Origin: Frateuria terrea
Lineage (GTDB): Bacteria; Pseudomonadota; Gammaproteobacteria; Xanthomonadales; Rhodanobacteraceae
Assembly: GCF_900115705.1 (NCBI RefSeq)
Contig: NZ_FOXL01000003.1
Location: forward strand, 1-64,000
Reading direction: 5' to 3'
Length of the DNA stretch: 64,000 bases
Every line of letters starts with the position of its first letter. Position 1 is the stretch's first letter. Under the pieces are notes generated by a model. That model did not search any database. It was not told the DNA's origin and saw nothing but the letters and a program-made list of their open reading frames with translations. This document shows positions 1 to 8,146 of the stretch, one piece after another. Position numbers and translations under genes: made by a program.

Positions 1-1334
1 AGCGAACGCCCGCGCCCGATGCCGTAATAGGCCAGCCCCGCCTCCTCCACCTGCGCCGGGTCGTACAGGTTGCGTCCGTCGAAGATCGCCGGGTCCTTCA
101 GCGTGTCGCGGATCTGCGCGAAGTCCGGCGCACGGAATGCCTTCCACTCGGTCACGATCGCCAGCACGTCGGCCCCTTCCAGCGCCGCGTAGGCGTCCTC
201 GCACAGCGCGAGGTCGGCCCGCTCGCCGTAGATGCGCGTCGTCTCCGCGCGCGCCTCCGGATCGAACGCCCGCACCTTCGCGCCGGCCGCCCACAACTGC
301 TCCATCAGCCGCCGGCTGGACGCCTCGCGCATGTCGTCCGTGTTGGGCTTGAACGCCAGCCCCCACAGCGCCACCGTCTTGCCCTTCAGCGCCCCGCCGT
401 AGTGCCGCTCGATCAGCTCGAACAGCTTGCCCTTCTGTGCGTGGTTGACCGCCTCGACCGCGCCCAGCAGCTTCGCGTCGTAGTCCACCGTACGTGCGGT
501 GCGCTCCAGCGCCTGCACGTCCTTGGGGAAGCACGAGCCGCCGTAGCCGGCGCCCGGATAGATGAAGTGATAGCCGATGCGCGGGTCCGCGCCGATGCCG
601 CGGCGCACCTGCTCGATGTCCGCGCCGACCCGCTCGGCGATGTTGGCGATCTCGTTCATGAAGCTGATCTTGGTCGCCAGCATCGCGTTGGCCGCGTACT
701 TGGTCAGCTCCGCCGAACGCTCGTCCATCACCACCGTGCGGTCGTGGTTGCGGTTGAACGGCGCATACAGCTTGCGCAGCACGCCGATCGCCCGCTCGCT
801 GGAGCTGCCGATCACGATGCGGTCCGGCCGCAGGCAGTCCTCCACCGCGTCGCCTTCCTTCAGGAACTCGGGGTTGGAGACCACGTCGAACGGGATCACC
901 GCGCCGCGCTCGGCCAGCGCCTGGGCGATCGTCGCGCGCACCTTGTCGGCGGTGCCCACCGGCACCGTCGACTTGTTGACCACCACCGCGTAGCGGCTCA
1001 GGTGCGCACCGATGCTGCGCGCCACCTCCAGCACGTAGCGCAGGTCGGCGCTGCCGTCCTCGTCCGGCGGCGTGCCCACGGCGATGAAGATCACCTCGCC
1101 GTGGTGCACCGCAGGCTCCGCCTCGGTGGTGAAGTCCAGCCGGCCGCTCTCGTGGTTGCGCCGGACCATCGGCGCCAGGCCCGGCTCGTAGATCGGCACC
1201 TCGCCCTGCCTCAGGCGCGCGACCTTGGCTCCATCCACGTCCACGCACAGCACGTGGTTGCCCATCTCCGCCAGGCAGGTACCGGTGACCAGGCCAACGT
1301 AGCCGGTGCCGAACAGGGTGACTTTCAGTGTCAT
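1..1334 (-). CDS. ugd: UDP-glucose 6-dehydrogenase (partial, 3' end outside window)
   Basis: Oxidises UDP-glucose to UDP-glucuronate with NAD+, supplying an acidic sugar for exopolysaccharide. The reverse-strand frame opens with ATG at 1334, preceded by AAGGA, and runs off the left edge after about 444 codons, so only a few residues and the stop are missing. The Rossmann motif GTGYVG (G9, G11, G14) lies at the N-terminus, and the catalytic cysteine is C268 in GGSCFPKD. It follows wzc by 33 bases on the same strand, which suggests one EPS operon continuing leftwards. GDP-mannose dehydrogenase is a related alternative, but the sequence reads as UDP-glucose type. Confidence 0.93.
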   Translation of the reverse strand, partial: MTLKVTLFGTGYVGLVTGTCLAEMGNHVLCVDVDGAKVARLRQGEVPIYEPGLAPMVRRNHESGRLDFTTEAEPAVHHGEVIFIAVGTPPDEDGSADLRYVLEVARSIGAHLSRYAVVVNKSTVPVGTADKVRATIAQALAERGAVIPFDVVSNPEFLKEGDAVEDCLRPDRIVIGSSSERAIGVLRKLYAPFNRNHDRTVVMDERSAELTKYAANAMLATKISFMNEIANIAERVGADIEQVRRGIGADPRIGYHFIYPGAGYGGSCFPKDVQALERTARTVDYDAKLLGAVEAVNHAQKGKLFELIERHYGGALKGKTVALWGLAFKPNTDDMREASSRRLMEQLWAAGAKVRAFDPEARAETTRIYGERADLALCEDAYAALEGADVLAIVTEWKAFRAPDFAQIRDTLKDPAIFDGRNLYDPAQVEEAGLAYYGIGRGRS

Positions 1335-1367
1335 GCTAGATCCTTACGTTTCGATGTCGGGAGCGAC

Positions 1368-3584
1368 TCAGGCCTTGGCGCCGGCGTACTCGTAGTACGC
1401 ATAGGCGTAGTAGCCCGCGCTGCGCTTCTCGACCGCGTTGAAGATGGCGCCCTTGATCGGCACGCCGTTCTGTTCGAAGCGCTGCTTGGCCAGCGCGATC
1501 TCGCGCGCCTGGTTCACGCCGAAGCGCACGACCATCAGGCTGGTTCCCACGTGGTGGCCGATCACCGCTGCATCGGTCACCGCCAGGATCGGCGGCGTGT
1601 CGATGATGATCAGGTCGAAGCGCGGCTTGAGCTTCTCCAGCAACGCGGTGAAGTGCGAATGCATCAGCAGCTCGGACGGGTTCGGCGGGACCTTGCCGCG
1701 CGAGATGAAGTAGAGGTTGTTCGTCCCCTCCACCGTGCGCACCGCCTCGGACAGGCCGATCTGGCCGGAGATCAGTTCCGACAGGCCCTGTTCCGGCCGG
1801 CCGCCGACCACCGTGTGCAATGCGCCCTTGCGCATGTCCGCGTCGATCAGCAGCACGCGCTGGCCGGCCTGCGCGATCACCGCGGCGAGGTTGGCGCCGA
1901 CGAAGGTCTTGCCGGCGCCCGGGCCCGGGCTTGAGATCATCAGCAGGTTGTTCTTCGCTTCCAGGCGCGCGAAGTGCAGGCTGGTGCGCAGGCTGCGCAG
2001 CGCCTCCACCGCCAGGTCGTCCGGCGCGCTCTGCGCCAGCAGGTGCTGCGCATGCACGCCGCGCCGCACCTTGCCATTGCGATCGGTGATCTCGCGCTCG
2101 GCCGCCGACAGCGGTACGCAGGCGTACACCGGCAGGCCCACGTGCTCGATCGCGGCCAGGTCTTCCACGCCACGGTTGAGCAACTGGCGGATGAAGATGA
2201 AGGCGAGCGCCAGCAGGCCGCCCAGCACGGTGCCGGCCAGCACCAGGATCATCTTCGGCGGCCATACCGGACGGTTGGTGTTGGTCGCGGCGCGGTCGAC
2301 CACGCGGACGTTGCCGACGGTGCCGGCACGGGCGATGTCGAGCTGCTGGGCCTGGTTGAGCAGGTTGGTGTAGGTCTCGTTGCTGACCTGCACGTCGCGG
2401 GTCAGGCGCAACAGTTCCTGCTGCGTGTCGGGCAGGTGGCCGACCTGCTTCTCCAGCGCCGCCTTCTTGGCCTGCAACTGGCCGATCTGCGCGGCCAGGG
2501 CCTGGTAGGTCGGATGGTTGGAGGTGTACTTGCGCTCGACGTCGGCCATCTGCATGCGCAGGTTCTCGATCTGCGTATCCAGCGCCACGGTCTGGTCGAG
2601 CAATCCCTTGGTCTGCAGGCTGATGTCCACCGAGTGCGCCCGCATCTGGAACGCGTTCAGCGCGGCGGTGGCCTTCTCCAGGTCCATCTTGACCTTGGGC
2701 AGCTGCTCCTTGACGAACTTCAGGCTGTTGGCGGCCTCGGCGGAGTTGCGCTCCACGTTCTGCTGCACGTACAGCGAGCTGATCTGGTCGAGCAAGCGGG
2801 TGGCGAGCACCGGATCGGGGTTGTCGTAGGTGAGCACGATGATGCCCGAGTCCTTGCCGACCTCGGTCGCCTGGATGGCGCCCTGCAGCGCGGTGATCGT
2901 GCCCAGGTGCGAGTGGCGTGCGACGTCGAACACGGTGCCAGGATTGGCATGCAGCGTCTGCACCTGCATGGTGATGCCGTTGCCGGTTGCCGATTGGCCC
3001 ACGCGGCCTTCCACCAACGCGTTGCCGTCGTCATCGGTCAGCTGGTAGCTGCCGCTCTCGCCGGCGATCAGGTGCAGCGGCTGGTCCAGCAGTGCCGAGG
3101 GCACGTCAAGCTGGAAGATGTCCAGCTGCGAGCCGCCCCAGTCGTACTTGGACATGCCCATGAACGGCGGCGCCACGTCGCCAGGCATCTGCGGACTGTA
3201 GTGGCGGGCCATGTAGGCGCCGAACAGCGGGAAGCGCTCCGGCTGTGCGCTGATGTCCAGTTTCAGGTTGGTCACCGCCTGCCCGATCACCGTGCGCGAG
3301 GTGATCAGGGCGATTTCGGTGGTCGCCTGCGAGGTGGAAGCGCCGAGCGTCTGCGAAAGATCGTCCAGGCCGGGCAGGCTGGGAACCTTCTGCTCCACCT
3401 GCACAGTGGCGGTGGACTCGTAGATCGGCGTGGTCAGCGTGACGTACAACACGCTGATGACGAAGAACACCGCGGTGACGCCGATGATCAACCACTTGTG
3501 GTCGAGCAGCGTGCCAAGCAGCGCGTGCAGGTCGATGTCGTCATCGCGGCGCGGTGAGGACGGAAAAGTCTGTTTGGTGGTCAT
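1368..3584 (-). CDS. wzc: Wzc-type polysaccharide co-polymerase / bacterial tyrosine kinase
   Basis: Inner-membrane protein that controls chain length and export of exopolysaccharide and autophosphorylates on tyrosine. The 738 residues show an N-terminal Wzz domain, a first membrane helix at about 31-50, a long coiled-coil periplasmic part, a second helix at about 445-465, and a cytoplasmic BY-kinase domain. Kinase motifs are Walker A SSPGPGAGKT (551-560), Walker A' VLLIDADMR (577-585) and Walker B LIIIDTPP (658-665). The C-terminus has a tyrosine cluster, YYAYAYYEY (725-733), the expected autophosphorylation site. AGGAA precedes the ATG. Kinase and co-polymerase are fused, as in proteobacterial Wzc. 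The neighbouring phosphatase is the likely antagonist. Confidence 0.93.
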   Translation of the reverse strand: MTTKQTFPSSPRRDDDIDLHALLGTLLDHKWLIIGVTAVFFVISVLYVTLTTPIYESTATVQVEQKVPSLPGLDDLSQTLGASTSQATTEIALITSRTVIGQAVTNLKLDISAQPERFPLFGAYMARHYSPQMPGDVAPPFMGMSKYDWGGSQLDIFQLDVPSALLDQPLHLIAGESGSYQLTDDDGNALVEGRVGQSATGNGITMQVQTLHANPGTVFDVARHSHLGTITALQGAIQATEVGKDSGIIVLTYDNPDPVLATRLLDQISSLYVQQNVERNSAEAANSLKFVKEQLPKVKMDLEKATAALNAFQMRAHSVDISLQTKGLLDQTVALDTQIENLRMQMADVERKYTSNHPTYQALAAQIGQLQAKKAALEKQVGHLPDTQQELLRLTRDVQVSNETYTNLLNQAQQLDIARAGTVGNVRVVDRAATNTNRPVWPPKMILVLAGTVLGGLLALAFIFIRQLLNRGVEDLAAIEHVGLPVYACVPLSAAEREITDRNGKVRRGVHAQHLLAQSAPDDLAVEALRSLRTSLHFARLEAKNNLLMISSPGPGAGKTFVGANLAAVIAQAGQRVLLIDADMRKGALHTVVGGRPEQGLSELISGQIGLSEAVRTVEGTNNLYFISRGKVPPNPSELLMHSHFTALLEKLKPRFDLIIIDTPPILAVTDAAVIGHHVGTSLMVVRFGVNQAREIALAKQRFEQNGVPIKGAIFNAVEKRSAGYYAYAYYEYAGAKA

Positions 3585-3608
3585 AGCCCGATTCCTAGGC
3601 TGGAGGGT

Positions 3609-4043
3609 TCACAGGTAGCGCAGCCAACGGCCAACGCCACGTTCGATTGAGTCGTGTACTTGCTCGAACACACTGCGCGAACGTCGATAGGGATCCGGCA
3701 CGTCGCCGCCCGCGTGCCATTTGTCGAAGAGAAAAATCTTGCCGCTGGCCTCCGGCGCGAGCCGGACCGCCGATTTGAGGTGCCGGTGTTCCATCGCGAG
3801 GACCAGGTCCGCGTCACGCAGCATGGAAGGCTCGAGCTGGCGCGCACGGTGCCCGCTGGCGTCGATGCCCTCCTCGTGCAGCAGTTCGGCGGCGTCCTTT
3901 TCCATCGGCCGCCCGACCAGCGCACCCAGGCCGGCGCTGCTGACACGGATGTCGCGCTCGCCCAGTTCGCGGCGGAACAGGAACTCCGCCACCGGGCTGC
4001 GGCAAACGTTGCCGACGCAGACCACCAGGATGCTGTTGAACAC
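3609..4043 (-). CDS. wzb: Low-molecular-weight protein tyrosine phosphatase (Wzb-like)
   Basis: Cytoplasmic phosphatase expected to dephosphorylate the Wzc tyrosine cluster and so allow cycles of polymer export. It is 144 residues, the normal family size. The signature C9-VGNVC-R15 with following S16 is the catalytic P-loop, and D117 in PDPY is the general acid. The frame is open further upstream, but the family N-terminus fits a GTG start at 4043, about ten bases after GGGAG; a second GTG three codons upstream is possible. It ends 24 bases before wzc, so the two are probably cotranscribed. Confidence 0.9.
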   Translation of the reverse strand: MFNSILVVCVGNVCRSPVAEFLFRRELGERDIRVSSAGLGALVGRPMEKDAAELLHEEGIDASGHRARQLEPSMLRDADLVLAMEHRHLKSAVRLAPEASGKIFLFDKWHAGGDVPDPYRRSRSVFEQVHDSIERGVGRWLRYL

Positions 4044-4355
4044 GATCCGCACACTCCCGAATACCCAAGGCCATGTGGCCCCTGTCGACGCCCGGCCGGC
4101 GAGGGCGCATGGATAGCGCCGAACCGGTCGGGAGAGAGCCGGCAGTCTAAACTCCTGTTCCGTGAAAAAATCATGTTGGACACGTCCTTCATTTACGTGA
4201 AGAAAATGCTTTCGACGCTGCATCTTTCCTTCACGCTGGCTCGCCGCCTTCAATCGCCAACTTGAAGACCCCGCTTTCTCGCGGGGTTCACGAACGATCG
4301 CGTTAGATTCGAAGAGCCCGCTTGGCAACCATTCAACTCCGGGGGATCTGAGCCC
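4044..4355. promoter_or_regulatory. Divergent intergenic region between wzb and the small secreted protein gene
   Basis: This 312-base stretch has no convincing gene. Its middle (about 4155-4220) is clearly richer in A+T than its surroundings, as expected of a promoter zone serving wzb-wzc-ugd leftwards and the genes at 4356 and 4711 rightwards. Two inverted repeats are visible: CTTCA-N6-TGAAG at 4187-4202, which could be an operator, and ACCCCGC-N6-GCGGGGT at 4268-4287, a short hairpin without a T tract. No clear sigma-70 box pair could be assigned. Confidence 0.4.
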
Positions 4356-4619
4356 ATGCACATCCTGAAGCTCGCGCTTCCGCTTGCCGGCTTGCTGGTG
4401 AGCGGCCAAGCCTTGGCGCACAAGGCTTTGCACGCCGGCACGAACATCATGCAACCCACCCGACTGGCGGCGTCGCGGACCGACACCAGCCCGACGGCAC
4501 TGCTTGGCGAGGTGAGTGGGCGAGGTGTCCAGGGGACGTCCGCATTGCCCGGCATGGTGCCAGTGCTCGCACCCGCCAAGAGCAACGATATTTCAGGTCA
4601 CATTAACCGTCGCCATTAA
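4356..4619 (+). CDS. Small secreted protein of unknown function
   Basis: Predicted 87-residue protein. The N-terminus MHILKLALPLAGLLVSGQA followed by LA-HK is a good Sec signal peptide with cleavage around residue 21. The mature part is about 66 residues, has no cysteine and no membrane segment, and is rich in Ser, Thr, Gly and Ala. GGGGGA lies about ten bases before the ATG. It sits between wzb and wza, facing the same way as wza, so an EPS-related role is possible but unproven. No family was recognised. The signal peptide and spacing argue for a real gene, but its short length and unusual composition leave doubt. Confidence 0.5.
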   Translation: MHILKLALPLAGLLVSGQALAHKALHAGTNIMQPTRLAASRTDTSPTALLGEVSGRGVQGTSALPGMVPVLAPAKSNDISGHINRRH

Positions 4620-4710
4620 GTCAAAACCGCCGCGAACGGGGTTTGGGTCGGACGGGCATTCATTCCCCCGTCATGATTATCCCGCAGTGGCCTTGCAGAA
4701 AGGACGCAAT

Positions 4711-5793
4711 ATGAAAACGCTATCGGCAGCAGCCATCCTTCTCTTCGTGGTCGCGCTGAACGGCTGCGCGATCATTCCCGGCCAGCGCATGGACGAGGGC
4801 GCGCTGCAACGCGAGGGCAGCCACATGCAGCTCGTGCAGATCACGCCGGAGCTGGTGGACAGCAGCAAGCAGCCGGCCACGATCCCGCAGGAGCTGCTCT
4901 CCTACCAGCCACAGGACTACCGCATCGGCCCCGGCGACACGCTGTACATCACGGTGTGGGACCACCCGGAACTGACCTCGCCGGCAGGCTCGCAGCAGCA
5001 GACGGTCGCCAACGGCCGCCTGGTGCGCCCTGACGGCACGCTGTTCTATCCCTACGCCGGCACCATCAAGGCGGCCGGGCTTACCGTCGAGGAGCTGCGC
5101 CAGTCGCTGACCAAGAGGCTGAGCAGTTTCGTGCGCCAGCCGCAGGTGGACGTCAACGTAGTCGGCTACGGCAGTCAGCGCGTGACGCTTGAAGGCGCGT
5201 TCCAGCACACCGACGCGCAGGTGCTCAACTCGGTCCCGGTGACCTTGTCGCAAGCGATCGGCATGGCCGGCATCGATGCGCAGAACGCCGACCTCTCGGG
5301 CTTCACGCTGACCCGTGACGGGCGGACCTATCACCTGGACCTGACCCAGATCAGCCAGGCCGACAACGGCCAGCCGATCTACCTCAAGCCCGGTGACAAG
5401 CTGTTCCTGCCGTACAACGACAACAAGGAAGTGTACGTGGTGGGCGAGGTGATCCGTCCGCAGGCGATCACCTTCAAGACCACCACCCTGACGCTCACCC
5501 AGGCGCTGGGTCGTGCCGGCGGCCTGAGCCCGATCACCTCCTCGGGCGATGCGGTCTACGTGATTCGCGGTTCGGAGAAGCTCAGCGAGACCCCGGCGCA
5601 GGTATTCCACCTCAATGCGCGCTCGCCGGCCTCCTACGCTTTGGCAGACAACTTCCGCGTGCTGCCGGGTGACGTGGTGTTCGTGGGTGCAGCCGGCATC
5701 ACCAAGTGGAACCGCTTCCTGAGCCAGTTGCTGCCGCTGTCGGGCCTGATCTACCAGACCGCCGGCGCCGCGGACCGCGCCAACAACTTCTGA
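4711..5793 (+). CDS. wza: Outer-membrane polysaccharide export lipoprotein (Wza/GumB family)
   Basis: Forms the outer-membrane channel through which exopolysaccharide leaves the cell, docking with the Wzc-type protein. It has 360 residues. The lipoprotein signal ends in LNGC (C19). The poly-export domain starts near residue 70 (DYRIGPGDTLYITVWDHPEL), followed by two SLBB-type segments, the second around KEVYVVGEVIRPQ, and a C-terminal LSGLIYQTAGA stretch that would form the membrane-spanning helix. The ATG at 4711 follows AAAGGA; the frame is open upstream, but the signal peptide fixes the start. It is transcribed opposite to wzb-wzc and ends before a strong terminator. Confidence 0.92.
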   Translation: MKTLSAAAILLFVVALNGCAIIPGQRMDEGALQREGSHMQLVQITPELVDSSKQPATIPQELLSYQPQDYRIGPGDTLYITVWDHPELTSPAGSQQQTVANGRLVRPDGTLFYPYAGTIKAAGLTVEELRQSLTKRLSSFVRQPQVDVNVVGYGSQRVTLEGAFQHTDAQVLNSVPVTLSQAIGMAGIDAQNADLSGFTLTRDGRTYHLDLTQISQADNGQPIYLKPGDKLFLPYNDNKEVYVVGEVIRPQAITFKTTTLTLTQALGRAGGLSPITSSGDAVYVIRGSEKLSETPAQVFHLNARSPASYALADNFRVLPGDVVFVGAAGITKWNRFLSQLLPLSGLIYQTAGAADRANNF

Positions 5794-5840
5794 CGCCGAG
5801 TTGGCTGGCGAGCCATGGAGGGCTCGCCGGCACGGACGAA

Positions 5841-5867
5841 AAAGCCCGGCTCATGCCGGGCTTTTTT
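5841..5867. terminator. Bidirectional intrinsic terminator between wza and the Rieske gene
   Basis: AAAGCCCGGC, loop TCAT and GCCGGGCTTT form a perfect 10-bp stem followed by more T residues; A residues on the left side give a T tract on the other strand. It separates two convergent genes (wza plus, Rieske minus), so it can serve both. Confidence 0.9.
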
Positions 5868-5890
5868 GTACACGCCGACGGACGGAACGC

Positions 5891-6232
5891 CTAGCTTTCG
5901 GCCAGCCAGACCACCCCGCGCTCGACCCGTACCGGCACCGCGCGCAGCGACTGACCGCGGCACGGTCCACCGACGCAGAGCCCATCCCCGGTGCGGAAAC
6001 CGGCGCCGTGCACCGCGCAGATCAGCGTCCCCCGGCTGATGAGGAACTGTCCCGGCGCCCAGTCCAGCCGCCGCCCGGCATGCGGACAGACGTTGATCCA
6101 GGCGCGCGCATCCTCGCCGTCGCGCAGCAAGATCAGGTTTTCCGGGCCGTCGGGCAAGACGGCATCCACCGCCACGGCAGTGCCGTCGGGAATGTGATCG
6201 AGGCGGCAGAGCGCCCCGGGGGGTGTATCCAT
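5891..6232 (-). CDS. Rieske [2Fe-2S] domain protein
   Basis: Small soluble Rieske-type ferredoxin of 113 residues. Cluster ligands are C49-P-H51 and C72-AV-H75, separated by the expected spacing and followed by a glycine-rich loop. No signal peptide or membrane anchor is seen, so it is likely a cytoplasmic electron carrier or nitrite-reductase-small-subunit-like protein, not a bc1 component. The ATG at 6232 follows GAGG by nine bases and is preferred to the in-frame ATG at 6253, which lacks a good ribosome site. No oxygenase or reductase partner is adjacent, so its redox partner cannot be named. Confidence 0.85.
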   Translation of the reverse strand: MDTPPGALCRLDHIPDGTAVAVDAVLPDGPENLILLRDGEDARAWINVCPHAGRRLDWAPGQFLISRGTLICAVHGAGFRTGDGLCVGGPCRGQSLRAVPVRVERGVVWLAES

Positions 6233-6309
6233 CGGCACTTGCCTCGGGGGCATGAAAGCCCCATCGTTTGCGCACGTAAGTCGTTGATTTTACCACACGG
6301 ATTTTTAAC

Positions 6310-6585
6310 ATGCGCCTGTTCCAGCTGCCTTCGCATCGTCCCCGCCACCCGCTTGCGCGGGCCCTGTCGCTGGTCGTGGGGGTTGCCCTGCTGGGCGCGA
6401 TGCTGGTGTTCGGGCTGTTCGTGGCCGGCGTGCTGCTGGTCGGCGGCGGCCTGTGGCTGGCCGTGCGCCAGTGGAATCGCGCGCGTGCGGTCGGTCGTTC
6501 GGCACCGGCTGCCGGCAACGCGCGCGCGCCGGTGCTGGAAGGCGATTTCGTGGTGCTGCACGAGCGCGGTCCGATCCCGCGCTGA
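6310..6585 (+). CDS. Small membrane protein, unknown
   Basis: 91 residues. A basic N-terminus is followed by a long hydrophobic stretch (about residues 18-52, rich in Val, Leu and Gly) long enough for one or two membrane helices, then a polar Arg-rich tail ending VLHERGPIPR. It is divergent from the Rieske gene across an A+T-rich 77-base gap that probably holds promoters for both. No family function was recognised. Codon usage matches the neighbours, so it is probably a real conserved hypothetical gene. Confidence 0.7.
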   Translation: MRLFQLPSHRPRHPLARALSLVVGVALLGAMLVFGLFVAGVLLVGGGLWLAVRQWNRARAVGRSAPAAGNARAPVLEGDFVVLHERGPIPR

Positions 6586-6657
6586 CGCACAAGAAGCGGA
6601 TGGTCCACGCGGGCCGTCCGGGCCACACTGGCGGCCACTGGAAACCGGAACGCCGCC

Positions 6658-7533
6658 ATGTCCGCGATCGAACCCCTTGAACAGGCCCGTCGTTTGCTCG
6701 ACGAGGCCGACACCGCTCCCAGTCTCGACGAGCTGGCCAGCGCCGTTGCGCTGAGTCCCACGCATCTGCAGCGCACCTTCCGCCGGCGCTTCGGCATGAG
6801 TCCGGCCGAATACCACCGCTCGCGCCGCTTCGGCCAGTTCAAGGCCGCCCTGCGGGAGGGTGCCGCAGTGACCGACGCGGTCTATGACGCGGGCTTCGGC
6901 TCGGGCAGCCGCGTCTACGAACACAGCAACCGCCTGCTCGGCATGACCCCGGCCAGCTACCGCGCCGGCGGCGCGGGCGCCAGCATCCGCTACACCACCA
7001 CCGCCACGCCGCTGGGCCGGCTCCTGGTCGCGACCACCACGCGCGGCATCTGCGCGGTCACGCTTGGCGAGGACGACCCGGCGTTGGAGCGTCGCCTGGT
7101 GGCGGAATTCCCGCATGCCGCTCGGGAGCGCGTCGACGCCGGCCGCGAGGAATGGCTGGACGCGGTGATCGCCCGCATCGCTTGCGAACTGGGCTGGAGC
7201 GACAAGGCGGCGCCGGCGATGCCACCGCTGGACATCGCCGCCACCGCCTTCCAGTGGCGCGTGTGGAATGCGCTGAGCCGCATTCCCGCCGGCGAAACGC
7301 GCAGCTACCGGGCGCTGGCCGAGGAGATGGGTACGCCGAAGGCGGCCCGTGCCGTCGGCAATGCCTGCGGCAACAACCGGCTGGCGCTGATCGTCCCCTG
7401 CCATCGGGTGGTGCGCGAAGACGGCTCGCTGGGCGGCTGGCGCTGGGGCGTGGAACGCAAGCGCGAACTGCTGGCGCGCGAACGCAGCCGGGCTCGCCCC
7501 GTCGGGTGCAGCGCGGCAAAGGGCACAGGTTGA
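6658..7533 (+). CDS. AraC-HTH/O6-methylguanine-DNA methyltransferase fusion (Ada-like)
   Basis: Repairs O6-alkylguanine by transferring the alkyl group to its own cysteine, and probably also acts as a DNA-binding regulator. The 291 residues comprise an AraC-type helix-turn-helix (about 5-105), a ribonuclease-H-like N-terminal methyltransferase segment (about 110-190) and the C-terminal active-site domain with PCHRV (C248). The first Ada domain, which carries the zinc-bound phosphotriester-accepting cysteines in E. coli Ada, is absent, so methyl-phosphotriester sensing as in E. coli is not expected. No alkB or alkA neighbour is present. The start ATG lies within CGCCATG, without a strong ribosome site. 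Confidence 0.88.
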   Translation: MSAIEPLEQARRLLDEADTAPSLDELASAVALSPTHLQRTFRRRFGMSPAEYHRSRRFGQFKAALREGAAVTDAVYDAGFGSGSRVYEHSNRLLGMTPASYRAGGAGASIRYTTTATPLGRLLVATTTRGICAVTLGEDDPALERRLVAEFPHAARERVDAGREEWLDAVIARIACELGWSDKAAPAMPPLDIAATAFQWRVWNALSRIPAGETRSYRALAEEMGTPKAARAVGNACGNNRLALIVPCHRVVREDGSLGGWRWGVERKRELLARERSRARPVGCSAAKGTG

Positions 7534-7586
7534 AGCCATCAACAACTTGAAGCGCGGCACCAGAGCAATCGCGCCACCTTGCGCTT

Positions 7587-7603
7587 CTTGACCATCGGTC
7601 AAG
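7587..7603. promoter_or_regulatory. Perfect inverted repeat, candidate operator
   Basis: CTTGACC-ATC-GGTCAAG is a perfect 7-bp palindrome around a 3-base centre in the 198-base gap upstream of the VOC gene. The TTGACC/GGTCAA form is typical of dimeric repressor sites such as those of TetR-family proteins. No TetR gene is adjacent, so the assignment rests on symmetry alone. Confidence 0.35.
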
Positions 7604-7731
7604 GCTGCCTTGCACGTTTTTCGCTACCGCCGCGCAGATGCTCCGGCTATCGTGGGCATTCGGGCCTTCCCCTTGAACCCCACGCGCCGGCAGCCGCCGG
7701 CGGCGGGCGTGCCCGCCGCCCAAGGACCCCC

Positions 7732-8118
7732 ATGCCTGCGCACAAGCCTGCCGACCATCCCGCCGTCTCGCCTTACCTGCTGGTCGCCGATGCCCGCGCC
7801 ACGCTGGCCTTTCTCGCCGCGACCTTCGGCGCGCTGGAGCTCTTCCGCAAGGTGCGCGAAGACGGCTCGATCATGCATGCCGAAGTGCGCATCGAGGATT
7901 CGCTGCTGATGATCGGCGAGCGCCCCGAACGCGCCGCCGCATTGTGCGGTTCCACCCACGTCTACGTGCCCGACGTCGACGCCTGCCATGCCCGGGGCCT
8001 CGCCTCCGGCGCGGAGTGCATCTCGCCGCCTGCCGACCAACCCTATGGCGACCGCACCGCCGGGCTGCGCGACGCCGAAGGCAACCTCTGGTGGATCGGC
8101 ACCCACCTGGGCGGCTGA
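7732..8118 (+). CDS. VOC-superfamily (glyoxalase/bleomycin-resistance-like) protein
   Basis: 128 residues with the paired beta-alpha-beta-beta-beta modules of the vicinal oxygen chelate fold. The N-terminal half starts VSPYLLVADARATLAFLA, and the C-terminal half ends in the family-typical DAEGNLWWIGTH. The substrate cannot be deduced; many members of this PhnB-like subgroup have no known reaction. The ATG at 7732 follows AAGGA and is preferred over upstream in-frame starts, which would add a non-family Arg/Pro-rich extension. The EamA exporter gene follows after 28 bases on the same strand. Confidence 0.82.
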   Translation: MPAHKPADHPAVSPYLLVADARATLAFLAATFGALELFRKVREDGSIMHAEVRIEDSLLMIGERPERAAALCGSTHVYVPDVDACHARGLASGAECISPPADQPYGDRTAGLRDAEGNLWWIGTHLGG

Positions 8119-8146
8119 CCCGTTCCCTCTTCCTCGCCCGCCGACC

